A stretch of DNA of 64,000 bases from Bin87 sp965207585. GTDB lineage: Bacteria > Chloroflexota > Dehalococcoidia > Lucifugimonadales > UBA3495. Made by a program: the position numbers and the translations under genes. Shown here piece after piece: positions 42,727 through 51,867 of this stretch. The stretch covers positions 2,666,001 to 2,730,000 of the forward strand of contig CBDBMT010000003.1 of assembly GCA_965207585.1 (NCBI GenBank), given 5' to 3'. Positions within the stretch are counted from its first letter, which is position 1, and every line of letters starts with the position of its first letter. The notes beneath the pieces were generated by a model, which ran no database searches, had not been told where the DNA came from, and was given only the letters and a program-made list of their open reading frames with translations.

Positions 42727-43418
42727 CTTGGCTCCTCCTGACTGATGCGGTCGAAAATCAACCGGCGCACTTCGAAAATGAAACCCGGCAGCAAGTCCTC
42801 GCCCGAAAGGGTCTCCGGGTTCTCCAGGATTGCAGGCTCGGCCATCCCGGCCCGGTAGATATAAGCCCGACGCTGTCGCGAGTCGATCCCCCAACCGAGT
42901 GTTGCGCCACCGTCCATCCATTCCTGCATCTTAGCCAAGAATGGTGGGAGACGGTCGCTGCGAGAACGGACTTCTATAACGAAGTCGGGGGAGCCCATGA
43001 TGGTTCCCCGGTGCTCGGCGGGAGTGAGGTTGTCATACCGTTCCTGGGTAATCCAGGCAGCGTCGGGAATGCGCTGCGCCCCGCTGGGCAATTGGAAGCC
43101 GACGGAAGACGGATAGCTCATCCCACCGTTAAGACGGCGCCAAATGTAAAGTTCGCCAATCGCGTCGGCTTCTTCCCTGCTGCTCTCGGAACCGGGTGGC
43201 GGCACAATTATCAACTCTCCTTCCGCAGAATATTCGAACTGCCAGGGCGGGTTATCAGTGGCAAACTCACACAGTCTCTCCCCGAAGCCAGGAGCGAGGT
43301 GGTCAACGCCCAAGGCAGATAAGTTGAGACGGAGCTCACCGACCAGCGGCCAATCGGCGGCCGGTTCCGAGCCGTCTGGGGGAGCGGTTGACGTCGGCTC
43401 CGGTTTGACTGTAACCAT
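42723..43418 (-). CDS. Uma2 family (DUF820) PD-(D/E)xK restriction-endonuclease-fold protein
   Basis: A 231-residue Uma2 protein: the PD-(D/E)xK core is seen as GSPDFVIEVRSRSDRLPPF (D, E; about residues 146-164) and the following VPPPGSESSREEADAIGEL block upstream; the C-terminal part has WGIDSRQRRAYIYR. The family is common in Cyanobacteria and Chloroflexota; it is often many-copy and its biological role is unknown. The ATGA overlap with the CoA-transferase is unusual and probably fortuitous or due to insertion. Confidence 0.84.
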   Translation of the reverse strand: MVTVKPEPTSTAPPDGSEPAADWPLVGELRLNLSALGVDHLAPGFGERLCEFATDNPPWQFEYSAEGELIIVPPPGSESSREEADAIGELYIWRRLNGGMSYPSSVGFQLPSGAQRIPDAAWITQERYDNLTPAEHRGTIMGSPDFVIEVRSRSDRLPPFLAKMQEWMDGGATLGWGIDSRQRRAYIYRAGMAEPAILENPETLSGEDLLPGFIFEVRRLIFDRISQEEPR

Positions 43419-43446
43419 TGCTATATCCTCCCGTGTCGCGTAGCGA

Positions 43447-44694
43447 CTAGATTACTCCATCCGCCTGCAACGTCGCCAAATCATCCGCGGTCAACCCCAG
43501 TTCGCCCCGGTACACCGCGGCGTTGTCCGCCCCCAGCGCCGGTGCCGGCCGACGCCGTGCCGAAACTTCCTCGCTATGGAATATTCCCAGCGGATACTTG
43601 ATCGTCCCCATTGACCCACCCTCGTGCTCAATGTCGTACCAGAACCCCGAATCCGCCAGCTGCGGGTCGGCCAGCAGGTCCGCCACCTCGTTCACCGGCA
43701 GGAAAACCAGGTTCCGCCTCTGTCCCTCGTGGAACAGCTCCTGCACCGTGAAGTTCTCCGCGAACTCTAGGAACAGCGCCGTGATGATGTCGATGTGCTC
43801 CGCCCGGTCCTGGTTGCCGCCCCGGTACGCCTCGTTGAGCACTTCGTCGTTCCCGGTCACCTCGTGGATCCACTCCGCCAGCGCGTCCCATTCCCGGGGC
43901 GTGATCACCCCGGCGGCGATCCACCCGTCCTTGCAGGGATACGCCCCCAGCGGAATGACCAGCGTCGAGTTGGTGCCCACTCGGGTCACGTTCTGCCCCA
44001 GCTTTCGCCACAGCAGCGCCGGGTGCGCGTCCGTGTAGTACGTGATCAGCGCCTCCTGTGAGGACACGTCGATGTGCTGTCCCACGCCGCCGTCAGCGAA
44101 ATCCCGGTAGTACAGCGCCGCCAGTATTCCCACCGCGGCGTACTGCGCTCCCGGGTAATGGCTGTGCTCGTTGCCCTGCCGCACCGGCGGCTCGTCAGGC
44201 TCGCCGGTGATCTGCATGTACCCGCTTGCCGCCATCACCACCAGGTCGTCGCCAGCGTAATCCGCCCATTCGCCGCTCGACCCAAACGGCGTCACTGATG
44301 CCATCACCAACCCCGGGTTATCGGGACGCAGGTCGTCGTATCCGATTCCGCGGTCTGCCAGGTATTGCCGGTGGAAACTCTCTATGATCACGTCGGCATC
44401 CGCGGCCAGGCGTCGGAACAATTCTTGACCCGCTTCGGTCTCCAGGTCCAGCGTGATCGACCGCTTGTTGGTGTTGTAAAACAGGAAATCCAGGCTCTGC
44501 TCCGCATCGGGTGCATCGCCGGGATACGGCCCCAGCCTCCGCGAATCATCTCCTGAAGGCGGCTCCACCTTGACCACGTCGGCGCCGTAATCTGCCAGCA
44601 ACCGGCCGCAGAACGCCGCCCGCCGGTCCGTCAAATCCAGGATTCGGTAGGGCGGTATCAGGTGCTCGCCGGTATATTCGTCGAACCGAGGCAT
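43447..44694 (-). CDS. Class III (CaiB/BaiF) CoA-transferase
   Basis: A 415-residue second CoA-transferase, only moderately similar to the other (415 versus 413 residues; PYRILDLTDRRAAFCGRLLADYGADVVKVEPPSGDDSRRLGP). The conserved NTNKRSITLDLETEAG block and RGIGYDDLRPDNP follow. Start is the ATG at 44694 next to a CCTCGG stretch. It lies 28 bp upstream of the Uma2 gene and probably heads the minus operon. Possible substrates include oxalate-, formate- or carnitine-like acids. Confidence 0.88.
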   Translation of the reverse strand: MPRFDEYTGEHLIPPYRILDLTDRRAAFCGRLLADYGADVVKVEPPSGDDSRRLGPYPGDAPDAEQSLDFLFYNTNKRSITLDLETEAGQELFRRLAADADVIIESFHRQYLADRGIGYDDLRPDNPGLVMASVTPFGSSGEWADYAGDDLVVMAASGYMQITGEPDEPPVRQGNEHSHYPGAQYAAVGILAALYYRDFADGGVGQHIDVSSQEALITYYTDAHPALLWRKLGQNVTRVGTNSTLVIPLGAYPCKDGWIAAGVITPREWDALAEWIHEVTGNDEVLNEAYRGGNQDRAEHIDIITALFLEFAENFTVQELFHEGQRRNLVFLPVNEVADLLADPQLADSGFWYDIEHEGGSMGTIKYPLGIFHSEEVSARRRPAPALGADNAAVYRGELGLTADDLATLQADGVI

Positions 44695-44802
44695 GAGCAG
44701 TAGGTCTCCGTCTGAATGTTGTGGTGCTCCGCAGGCCGCGCTCCGCCAATTTATCGCCGCCCTCTCCCGGTGTCAAAAAGCGGCCTGCAAATCCACCACC
44801 GC

Positions 44803-44808
44803 TATAAT
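44803..44808 (+). promoter_or_regulatory. -10 hexamer before the GH88/105 fusion gene
   Basis: A perfect TATAAT lies 36 bp before ATG 44845, between divergently transcribed genes. No good -35 is seen, so it is tentative. The 150-bp gap otherwise shows nothing recognisable. Confidence 0.4.
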
Positions 44809-44844
44809 GTTGTCTGCCCACATTCCCGACCACTGAGAGCAAAC

Positions 44845-46587
44845 ATGAGCACGATGCACCCTACCGACATCAATGCCGCCTTGGTCAACCTGGTCCGCAA
44901 GCGGAGCCCGGACCGCTGGCAGACTGTTCCCATCGGACTCACGCCATTGTTGCGCCCGATGCTGGCCTTGGTGGACACCCGCAGCTTGCCGTTCGCCGAC
45001 TTTGACCACCGACCGACCGTCCTGCTGGTCGCTGGCCTGCGCGGCGAGACCATGGACACGCCGCGCATCCTGGTAGCTCTCGATCAGTTCGCTCGGTCGG
45101 CCGCTGCCGGAGCGTCCGGCGTTGCCCTCAGCGCCCTGGCTGCCAGCAACCCTGATGCCCTGGCCGGCGGTGATTGGGAACCCATCGCTGGAGATCCGAC
45201 TGACTTGACCCAGGGGTTCCCACCGGATGGGGGATTCTACTCCGACGAGTCTGGCCCCGAAAGCCGCTACTTGTGGCGGTGGATCTGCTACCAGGCCCCG
45301 GACCTGCTCGTGGAAGTGGCACTGTCCGATGACCCCGGCCAGCGGACGCTCTGGGAAGCTAACGCGGCCGCCGAGGTCAATCCGGCCGCGACAACCCTCG
45401 GCGCCGGCCCGACCCGCGATGATAATTCGCTAGTCTCCGCTCTGGGACGCCCATCTGACGACAGCCCTGGCGTCATTCCGGCGTTACGTCTCACTACCCA
45501 TTGGACTGGTCTCTCGGAAGCTCTACACTCCCTTTGGAGTGTGACGAAGAAGGACTCTGACGTCCCTCCCTCGTCAGCTCGCCTCGCTCTCGACGCCCGC
45601 CGTCGCCGCTCTCCTATCGAAATCGCGCGCATCCTGGCCGGTCGTTACGGTCACGCTCTCGACCCGGTCAACTACACCCAGGGTGTCGGCATCAGCGGAC
45701 GCCTCCGCCTTGCCGCCCTGGACGACACCCTGCCCAATCCAACCGCAGAAATCGCTGCGATGATCGACCATATTGCCGCCGACCCGCCGGCCTATCTTGC
45801 TGACGCCGGCGGCGCGGCCCTGGCCGGCGTTGTCTGGGCCGCCCGTTTGGCCGATTACACCGGCGACGAAAAATACCGCCGCCTCTTCTTCTACGCCGCC
45901 GACCGCTTCGTGGCCCGTGGCCCCGGCGAAGCCCCGGCGCCGTGCGACCCTGACTTCCGTGTCGAAGACATGTTCATGACCGGCGCCATGCTCGGCCGAG
46001 CCTACCGAATCTCGGGCGACCCCAAGTACGCCGACTTGTTGGCAAACTTCCTCCTCGATGGCGGGGACGTCCAGCAAGGCAATGGCCTGTTCCATCATGC
46101 CCGGTCCGCGCCGTTCTACTGGAGCCGCGGCAACGGGTTCGCCGCCTTGGGGTACGCCGAAGCTCTGACCTATCTGCCTGGTGACCATCCCGCCCGGGAT
46201 GCCCTCCTGCAGCGCCATCGCCGCCACCTGGACGCCCTGCTGCGCGTCCAGCAACCTTGGGGCACTTTCGGCGAGTTGGTCGATCTGCCCGGCGCGTGGG
46301 GAGAACTCACCTCGACGTCCATGGTTGGGTACGCCCTGGCCCGGGGTCTCCGCCTCGGTTGGCTGCCCTCCGACGACTCCGCCGGGTACGCCGCCGGTCT
46401 GCGGGCCTGTTGGCGCGCCGTGTCCGAGCGCATCGACGAAGAGGGCGGCGTTGTCGACGGCTGCATCAGCACCGGCGTCATGCCAGACGCGCGCGCCTAC
46501 CTGAACCGCACCGCCGTCAACGGCTACGACGACCGCACCGGCAGCCTTGCCCTGTGGTTCGCCTGCGAGATGGCCCAGCAACCCTAA
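44845..46587 (+). CDS. Degenerate M14-like domain fused to a GH88/GH105-type hydrolase
   Basis: A 580-residue protein. Residues about 270-575 are an (alpha/alpha)6 barrel of the GH88/GH105 type: DPDFRVEDMFMTGAMLGRAYRISGDPKYADLL and FYWSRGNGFAALGYAEAL match unsaturated glycuronyl hydrolases acting on polysaccharide-lyase products. Residues about 1-215 resemble an M14 carboxypeptidase fold (PTVLLVAGLRGET, SNPDALAGGD, LTQGFPPDGG, ESRYLWRWICYQAPDLLVEV), but the zinc-binding H-x-x-E is missing (GLRGE). Start ATG 44845 after GAGAGC; there is no signal peptide, suggesting a cytoplasmic enzyme. The N-terminal domain may bind substrate. Confidence 0.75.
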   Translation: MSTMHPTDINAALVNLVRKRSPDRWQTVPIGLTPLLRPMLALVDTRSLPFADFDHRPTVLLVAGLRGETMDTPRILVALDQFARSAAAGASGVALSALAASNPDALAGGDWEPIAGDPTDLTQGFPPDGGFYSDESGPESRYLWRWICYQAPDLLVEVALSDDPGQRTLWEANAAAEVNPAATTLGAGPTRDDNSLVSALGRPSDDSPGVIPALRLTTHWTGLSEALHSLWSVTKKDSDVPPSSARLALDARRRRSPIEIARILAGRYGHALDPVNYTQGVGISGRLRLAALDDTLPNPTAEIAAMIDHIAADPPAYLADAGGAALAGVVWAARLADYTGDEKYRRLFFYAADRFVARGPGEAPAPCDPDFRVEDMFMTGAMLGRAYRISGDPKYADLLANFLLDGGDVQQGNGLFHHARSAPFYWSRGNGFAALGYAEALTYLPGDHPARDALLQRHRRHLDALLRVQQPWGTFGELVDLPGAWGELTSTSMVGYALARGLRLGWLPSDDSAGYAAGLRACWRAVSERIDEEGGVVDGCISTGVMPDARAYLNRTAVNGYDDRTGSLALWFACEMAQQP

Positions 46588-46643
46588 CGAAAGCCCGTGC
46601 TAAAATCGCACTATTAGCCGGCCCCACGTTGACGGAGGCGATC

Positions 46644-48077
46644 ATGCTGACCAGGCTGGAAGTCAACGGATTCAAAAACCTGGTCGATTTCTCCGTGGAT
46701 TTTGGGCCCTTCACTTGCATCACCGGGCCCGGCGGCGTCGGCAAGTCCAATCTGTTTGACGTCATTCGATTTCTATCGCTCCTCACCGAGCATCCCATCA
46801 ACGCAGCAGCGGCTCGGATAAGAGACCCGGGCGCTGCACCTGTGGATATAGCCGATCTATTCTTCGTCAGTGGCGGTCAGCGAATCCATCGCTGTGACAT
46901 CGCTGCGGAGATGCTCGTTCGAGGCAAGGTAAGCGATGACTTTGGCCGGGAGGCTCAGGCTTCCTCATCCTTCCTCCGCTACGAAGTGTCGTTCCGTTAT
47001 GCGCTGCCCACGGGTGACAGCGGATCGAGCGGAGGGCTAGTCTTGGAGCACGAGGAGTTGCGCCCAATCATCGAGGCCCGCGCCGCCCGCCACCTGAAAT
47101 TTCCCCACAGCAAGAGCCGATTCCGAGACAGCGCTGTGTATAACAGCCGGCATGCCCGCAGCGGCTTCATCTCCACCCAGAATGATTCAGAATCGGGACA
47201 ACCGGTCGTCACCGTGCACCAGGATGGCGGGTATCCGGCGCGTGGCCGGCCCTCGTCGGCCAACGGTGCGACACGCACCGCACTCGGCACCGAGAACACC
47301 GTCGCGACGCCAACCGTCCTCGCCGCCAAGCGGGAGATGCAAAGCTGGAACGTCTTGAATCTGGATCCCTCTGCCATGCGCAGACCTGACCGGTACAGCC
47401 AACGTCCGGGTCTGTCCGGTGACGGCGCCCACATCCCAGCTACGTTGCACCACTGGATCAGCAATGTTCAAGAGCAGGGAGAAGATCCAGAATCCGCCTT
47501 GGCAGCGTTGACTGCATTGGCGTCCAGCACGACTCCCCTGAGCAAGGTCGGCGTGTCTCTGGACGACACCTCAGGATTGCTTTCCTTGGACTTGGAAGAG
47601 CCGTCGGGTTTTACCGTGGCCTCTTCTGCTGTTTCAGACAGCACTCTCCGATTTTTGGCGTTCATCACTCTCGCCCTAGCTCCGGATCCGCAGTCATTGG
47701 TCTGCATCGAATATCCGGAAGCGGGTTTGGATGTGAGTAGCCTGGCGGCGTTGGATTCAATACTGCACCAGATGGCAGCGAACCCCCACCAAGAAATCGG
47801 GGAGAGTAACCCTCTCCGCCAGGTAATCGCGACCAGCCAATCGCCCTACCTGTTGCAGTTGCAGAATATGCAGGACTTGCTCCTCGCTCAGACGCTGCGG
47901 TCAACCGACCCAGCGTCTGAGCGGAATCAAAACATCCTGTGCTGCTATCCGCACTACGGTACATGGCGGTGCGCAGGGCCGGACGATGGAATTGACCTCG
48001 CGTATCTCGGTTCCTATCCATCGGCCTCGCAGAAGTTGCAAATCGGATTTCCTTCCCAATTTTGGGACGAGGCGTGA
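46644..48077 (+). CDS. AAA family ATPase (RecF/SMC/OLD-like, AAA_21)
   Basis: A 477-residue ATPase with ABC/SMC-type topology: Walker A GPGGVGKSN at about residues 31-39 and Walker B VCIEYPEAGLDV at about 353-364, with a long mid-region (about 95-300) lacking coiled coil. Start ATG 46644 after GGAGGCG. There is no TOPRIM, nuclease or toxin gene beside it, so it is an orphan. Such ATPases serve DNA repair, or act in anti-phage systems with a partner. A -10-like TAAAAT lies at about 46603. Confidence 0.78.
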   Translation: MLTRLEVNGFKNLVDFSVDFGPFTCITGPGGVGKSNLFDVIRFLSLLTEHPINAAAARIRDPGAAPVDIADLFFVSGGQRIHRCDIAAEMLVRGKVSDDFGREAQASSSFLRYEVSFRYALPTGDSGSSGGLVLEHEELRPIIEARAARHLKFPHSKSRFRDSAVYNSRHARSGFISTQNDSESGQPVVTVHQDGGYPARGRPSSANGATRTALGTENTVATPTVLAAKREMQSWNVLNLDPSAMRRPDRYSQRPGLSGDGAHIPATLHHWISNVQEQGEDPESALAALTALASSTTPLSKVGVSLDDTSGLLSLDLEEPSGFTVASSAVSDSTLRFLAFITLALAPDPQSLVCIEYPEAGLDVSSLAALDSILHQMAANPHQEIGESNPLRQVIATSQSPYLLQLQNMQDLLLAQTLRSTDPASERNQNILCCYPHYGTWRCAGPDDGIDLAYLGSYPSASQKLQIGFPSQFWDEA

Positions 48078-48164
48078 CCGATGTTCCGGGTGATCGATCA
48101 CGCTGCTCGTCATATCCTGCGATGATCTATAATCGCCCGATCGTTTGCCCCAGCGGTTGACTAA

Positions 48165-49478
48165 TTGCACGCCCTGATCGCCTACATCTCCCGGCGCGTA
48201 CCCTTCTACTATGGGTGGATCGTGTTGGGCGCCGCCGGCAGCAGCATGTTCGTCCGCAACGCGGCCGGCAGCCTGACCTTCGCCGTCTTTGTGCCACTCA
48301 TCGCCGACGAGACCGGATGGAGCCGCGCGCTCATCGGCGGAGCGGCCGCCGTTGGTGGGCTGTTGGCAACCGGGGCGTCTCCGCCTGTGGGTTGGGCAAT
48401 TGACCGGTATGGCGCGCGCGCCGTTCTGGTTTCCTCGCTGATCGTCATCGGTCTCAGCACTATAGCGATGGCGTGGCTCTCGGTCCACGTCGCCATCTTC
48501 TACTCAGCTTTGGCGGTTGGTCGGATCATGTTCAGCAGCCCCCTCAATGTAGGCGCGGCTACCGTCGTGGGTCGCTGGTTTGTCCGTCAGCGCGGTCGAG
48601 CCACGGGCCTGCTGTTCCTCTCCCACTCGGGCGGAATGGTAGCCTTCCCGCTGGTTGCTACATGGGTCAGTGTGGCCTACGGCTGGCAAGTTGCCTGGAT
48701 CGTCCTCGGTTTGATGGTGTACGCCATCGCACTGGCGCCCGCCGCCCTGCTGGTCGCGCAGCGCCCGGAGGACGTCGGCCTCCTCCCCGACGGAGATGAA
48801 CCGGACGCAGCCATCGACAGTGAAACGTCCGCTTCGCCAGCCGCCGAAACCGAATCCGCGCTGGAGTGGACCACGCGGCAGGCTCTCCGCACATCGGCGC
48901 TTTGGGTGCTCGCTATCGGAACGGGCTTTCTCTTCCTGTTGCAGTCGGGAACCAACGTGTACCAAGCCGATCTGCTCCGCTCCCGTGGCATTGACCTCTC
49001 CCTCTCTCAGCTCAGCATCGTCGTGAACGCCGCTGGAACCGCGTTAGGCAGCCTCTTGTGGGGACGCCTGATCGAGAAGGTGCGGGTTTCCTACACCTAC
49101 GCCACCATCGCATTGATTATGGCCGTAGCGTGCGGCTTGTTCATCGTTGCGGACACGGTGGCGGTTGCCTTCTTTGCCGCGGGCCTGTTCGGCGTCGCCG
49201 TCGCCGGTATCCTGGTAGTGCCCGCCGTAGCCTACGCGAACTTTTTTGGGCGTCAGTCACTGGGAACCATCCGCGGCGTCACCGAGCCTTTCACTTCCCT
49301 GGGCCAGGCCATCGGCGCCGTGGCTTCGGGATTGGTCTACCAGTTCGCCGGCAGCTACGGCATCGCTTTCGTTATCTACGCCGTATTGGGTGGGATCACC
49401 GCTCTTGCTCTGCTCCTCGCCAGGCCGCCCGTGCACCCGCAGGCTCGCGCCTCGCTGTCTCCCGGAACCGCCGACTAA
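48165..49478 (+). CDS. MFS transporter
   Basis: A 437-residue major facilitator protein with 12 hydrophobic segments; it starts TTG 48165 (a TATAAT at 48128-48133 lies 31 bp upstream). The N-terminal segment VPFYYGWIVLGAAGSS and PVGWAIDRYGAR (motif A-like, about residue 77) are the monocarboxylate-porter-like subgroup. A second MFS at 60926 has the same FYGWW opening. Likely carries an organic acid; direction and substrate are unknown. It converges with an SDR gene whose stop overlaps its own by 4 bp. Confidence 0.82.
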   Translation: MHALIAYISRRVPFYYGWIVLGAAGSSMFVRNAAGSLTFAVFVPLIADETGWSRALIGGAAAVGGLLATGASPPVGWAIDRYGARAVLVSSLIVIGLSTIAMAWLSVHVAIFYSALAVGRIMFSSPLNVGAATVVGRWFVRQRGRATGLLFLSHSGGMVAFPLVATWVSVAYGWQVAWIVLGLMVYAIALAPAALLVAQRPEDVGLLPDGDEPDAAIDSETSASPAAETESALEWTTRQALRTSALWVLAIGTGFLFLLQSGTNVYQADLLRSRGIDLSLSQLSIVVNAAGTALGSLLWGRLIEKVRVSYTYATIALIMAVACGLFIVADTVAVAFFAAGLFGVAVAGILVVPAVAYANFFGRQSLGTIRGVTEPFTSLGQAIGAVASGLVYQFAGSYGIAFVIYAVLGGITALALLLARPPVHPQARASLSPGTAD

Positions 49479-50314
49479 TCCGTCAGGTTCACCCGCCTCA
49501 ACAGCAGGGCATCGGACGCCATGATCTCCTTCACCCGCGCCGGGATGTCCTCGAAGGTGTCCAGCGCGGCCCGGATGAGCCGGCCGGAAAGCTCGCCGCA
49601 ATCGTCGCTGCCCAGCAGGACGGCCAACTCCGCCGCCCTCTGAATCGACGCGCCGCCGCCGGAGGTGACCTGGACCCCTTTTTCGTACATCTCCATGTCT
49701 CCGGCAGCCAGGGCCATGTCCCGGACTTCTTCCCACATTCGCGTGTGAATGGAGCCGGGACTGATGGCGTTCACCGTGATGCCGGTTCCCGCCAGCTCCA
49801 CGCTGAGGTTCTCCGTCATGTTGACGATGGCGGTTTTCGCCGCGTCGTAGGAGGTGTCGTTCGGGCCGCCCACGCCGGACATGTTGACAATCCTTCCTCG
49901 CCCCCGTTCCAGCATTCCCGGTATCACCGCGCGGCAGCCGTAGTACGTGCCGAGCACGTGCACCGTGATGACGTTGGCCCATCGCTCCGGGTCGAGATTC
50001 CACAACGTGCCGATCTCGCCAGTGTTTCCCGCATTGTTTACCATCACGTCAATGGGTCCCAAATTGCCCACCGTGTGCGACACGGCATTCTCCACCTGTT
50101 CCTGAGACCTGACGTCCGTCACGACGGTAGTGACCTCGCCGCCGAACTCGGCGCGGATCTCTTCTGCAGTCGCCTGTAGTTCCGCGTTGGTGCGTGCCGC
50201 CAAGCCCAACATTGCCCCCTCCGCCGCGTAGGCCCGGGCGATTGCCCGTCCAATGCCGCGGCCTCCGCCCGTGATGAGCGCCACTCGCCCTTGCAGTCGT
50301 CCTTCGGGTGCCAT
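49475..50314 (-). CDS. SDR family oxidoreductase
   Basis: A 279-residue short-chain dehydrogenase: LITGGGRGIGRAIARAYAAEG (split; cofactor motif at about residues 13-24), NNAGNTGEIG, and the catalytic Y-x3-K expected in the YDAAKTAIV segment (about 155). ATG 50314 chosen because GAGGAG lies 8 bp upstream; a TTG at 50332 would add six residues. It ends 4 bp inside the convergent MFS gene and its start is 80 bp from the HD-protein start. Confidence 0.87.
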   Translation of the reverse strand: MAPEGRLQGRVALITGGGRGIGRAIARAYAAEGAMLGLAARTNAELQATAEEIRAEFGGEVTTVVTDVRSQEQVENAVSHTVGNLGPIDVMVNNAGNTGEIGTLWNLDPERWANVITVHVLGTYYGCRAVIPGMLERGRGRIVNMSGVGGPNDTSYDAAKTAIVNMTENLSVELAGTGITVNAISPGSIHTRMWEEVRDMALAAGDMEMYEKGVQVTSGGGASIQRAAELAVLLGSDDCGELSGRLIRAALDTFEDIPARVKEIMASDALLLRRVNLTD

Positions 50315-50394
50315 GTGCCATTCTCCTCGCAACTCCGAACTTCATCTCAGCGATGGTACAATTCCGCAACATACTACACGATGGGAGAACGCCC

Positions 50395-50982
50395 ATGAGC
50401 GACGCATCCCAGGCGATCACGCCCACGGTCTCATTCACCAGCATGGCTGCCGGAACCCGTGAAGACTACGAACTCCTCGAGCGTCTGGAGGCGCATTTTG
50501 CGTTCGGTACCGCTGACCGCGTGCTGGATCAGTTGCGCCGCCTCGCCGGTTCCCTGGCCGGCTACCAAGTGGACCGCCTCGAGCACTCGTTGCAGTCCGC
50601 CACTCGCGCCTACCGGGATGGAGCCGATGAGGAAATGGTCGTAGCCGCTCTTCTGCACGACATTGGCGACCTGCTGGCGCCCCACAACCACAGTGAGATG
50701 GCGGCGGCCGTCCTCAGGCCCTACGTCTCGGAGCGCACGTATTGGGTGGTTCGGCAACACGGCCTGTTCCAAACCTATTACTATGCGCACCACGTGGGCG
50801 GCGACCGCAACGCTCGGGATCGCTACATTGACCACCCCTGGTACCAGGACGCGGTGGACTTCTGCCACCGTTGGGATCAGTCGTCGTTCGACCCGAAGTA
50901 CGAATCTTTGTCCCTGGAATTTTTCGAGCCCATGGTTCGACGGGTGTTCGCCCGGGAACCGTTCAGCGCCGGGAGGGAATGA
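50395..50982 (+). CDS. HD-domain protein of the PhnZ/MIOX-like oxygenase type
   Basis: A 195-residue HD-fold protein. The block QVDRLEHSLQSATRAYRDGA followed by AALLHDIGD resembles PhnZ, a mixed-valence di-iron HD oxygenase that cleaves organophosphonates, more than HD phosphatases. Further metal-ligand candidates are HNHSE, RQHGLF and WDQSSFD. ATG 50395 follows GGGAGA. Its stop lies 2 bp before the next SDR start and it is coupled to it. A phosphonate or other 2-hydroxy-acid-type substrate is possible, but no phosphonate genes flank it. Confidence 0.7.
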   Translation: MSDASQAITPTVSFTSMAAGTREDYELLERLEAHFAFGTADRVLDQLRRLAGSLAGYQVDRLEHSLQSATRAYRDGADEEMVVAALLHDIGDLLAPHNHSEMAAAVLRPYVSERTYWVVRQHGLFQTYYYAHHVGGDRNARDRYIDHPWYQDAVDFCHRWDQSSFDPKYESLSLEFFEPMVRRVFAREPFSAGRE

Positions 50983-50984
50983 CC

Positions 50985-51833
50985 ATGAGCCTGGAAGGCA
51001 AAGTCGCATTGATAACCGGCGCCGGCGGAATGCGCGGAGTTGGACGCGCCACGGCCCACAAATTAGCGTCCCAGGGCGCGCAGATAGCTATTACCGACGT
51101 TCGCCGGCCCATCGAAGACCTCCCGCCGGGCGAAGTGCGCGCCGAGTGGCAGTCCATCGACAGCGTGGCCGACGAGATCCGCAGCATGGGCGGCCAGGCC
51201 CTGCCCGTATATGCCGACCTGTCCAAATCCGACGAGATCGAAGGGCTGGTGGCAGAGACCGTAAACCACTACGGCCGCCTCGACATCATGGTCAACAATG
51301 CTCGCGCCATCATCGGCCGAGACAAGGTTCCGGTCACCCAGCTGGAAGAGGACGTGTGGCAGCATTTCCTGGCCATCAATACTACGGCGGTGTTTCTGTG
51401 CACGAAGTACGCCGGGCGGGAAATGGTCCGCCTGGGCAACGGTGGGCGGGTGGTCAACATCGCCAGCAACGCCGGCAAGCAGGCCAGCGCCGACGGCGCC
51501 GCCTACTCGGCCAGCAAGTTCGCAGTTATCGGTTTGACCCAGGCCTCCGCGATGGATCTCGCTCCCCACGGTATTACCGTGAACGCCGTCTGCCCGGGTC
51601 CCATCAACACCGACCGCATGAGCTATTGGGAGCGCGATCAGGCCGCCCAGAGAGGGCTGACGCAGGAGGAATTCCGCGCCCAGGTCGTGGCCGCCTCCGC
51701 CGACCGGACGCCCTTGGGCCGCATCGCCGAACCGGAGGACGTGGCTAACCTGGTCGCATTCCTGGCCGGTCCCGATTCCAGCCTGATCACCGGGCAGTCG
51801 TACAACGTCAACGGCGGCATATTGTTCCACTGA
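50985..51833 (+). CDS. SDR family oxidoreductase
   Basis: A 282-residue short-chain dehydrogenase: MSLEGKVALITGAGGMRGVG at the start, NNARAIIGRDKV, SNAGKQAS with the catalytic Ser nearby, and YSASKFAV (Tyr/Lys). ATG 50985 follows GGGAGG by 8 bp; ATG 50979 is also in frame. It is co-transcribed with the HD protein. The paralogue at 49475 differs clearly in sequence. Confidence 0.88.
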   Translation: MSLEGKVALITGAGGMRGVGRATAHKLASQGAQIAITDVRRPIEDLPPGEVRAEWQSIDSVADEIRSMGGQALPVYADLSKSDEIEGLVAETVNHYGRLDIMVNNARAIIGRDKVPVTQLEEDVWQHFLAINTTAVFLCTKYAGREMVRLGNGGRVVNIASNAGKQASADGAAYSASKFAVIGLTQASAMDLAPHGITVNAVCPGPINTDRMSYWERDQAAQRGLTQEEFRAQVVAASADRTPLGRIAEPEDVANLVAFLAGPDSSLITGQSYNVNGGILFH

Positions 51834-51867
51834 TCCGCGCCCGCACAACACATCGAGGTGTCCTCCA

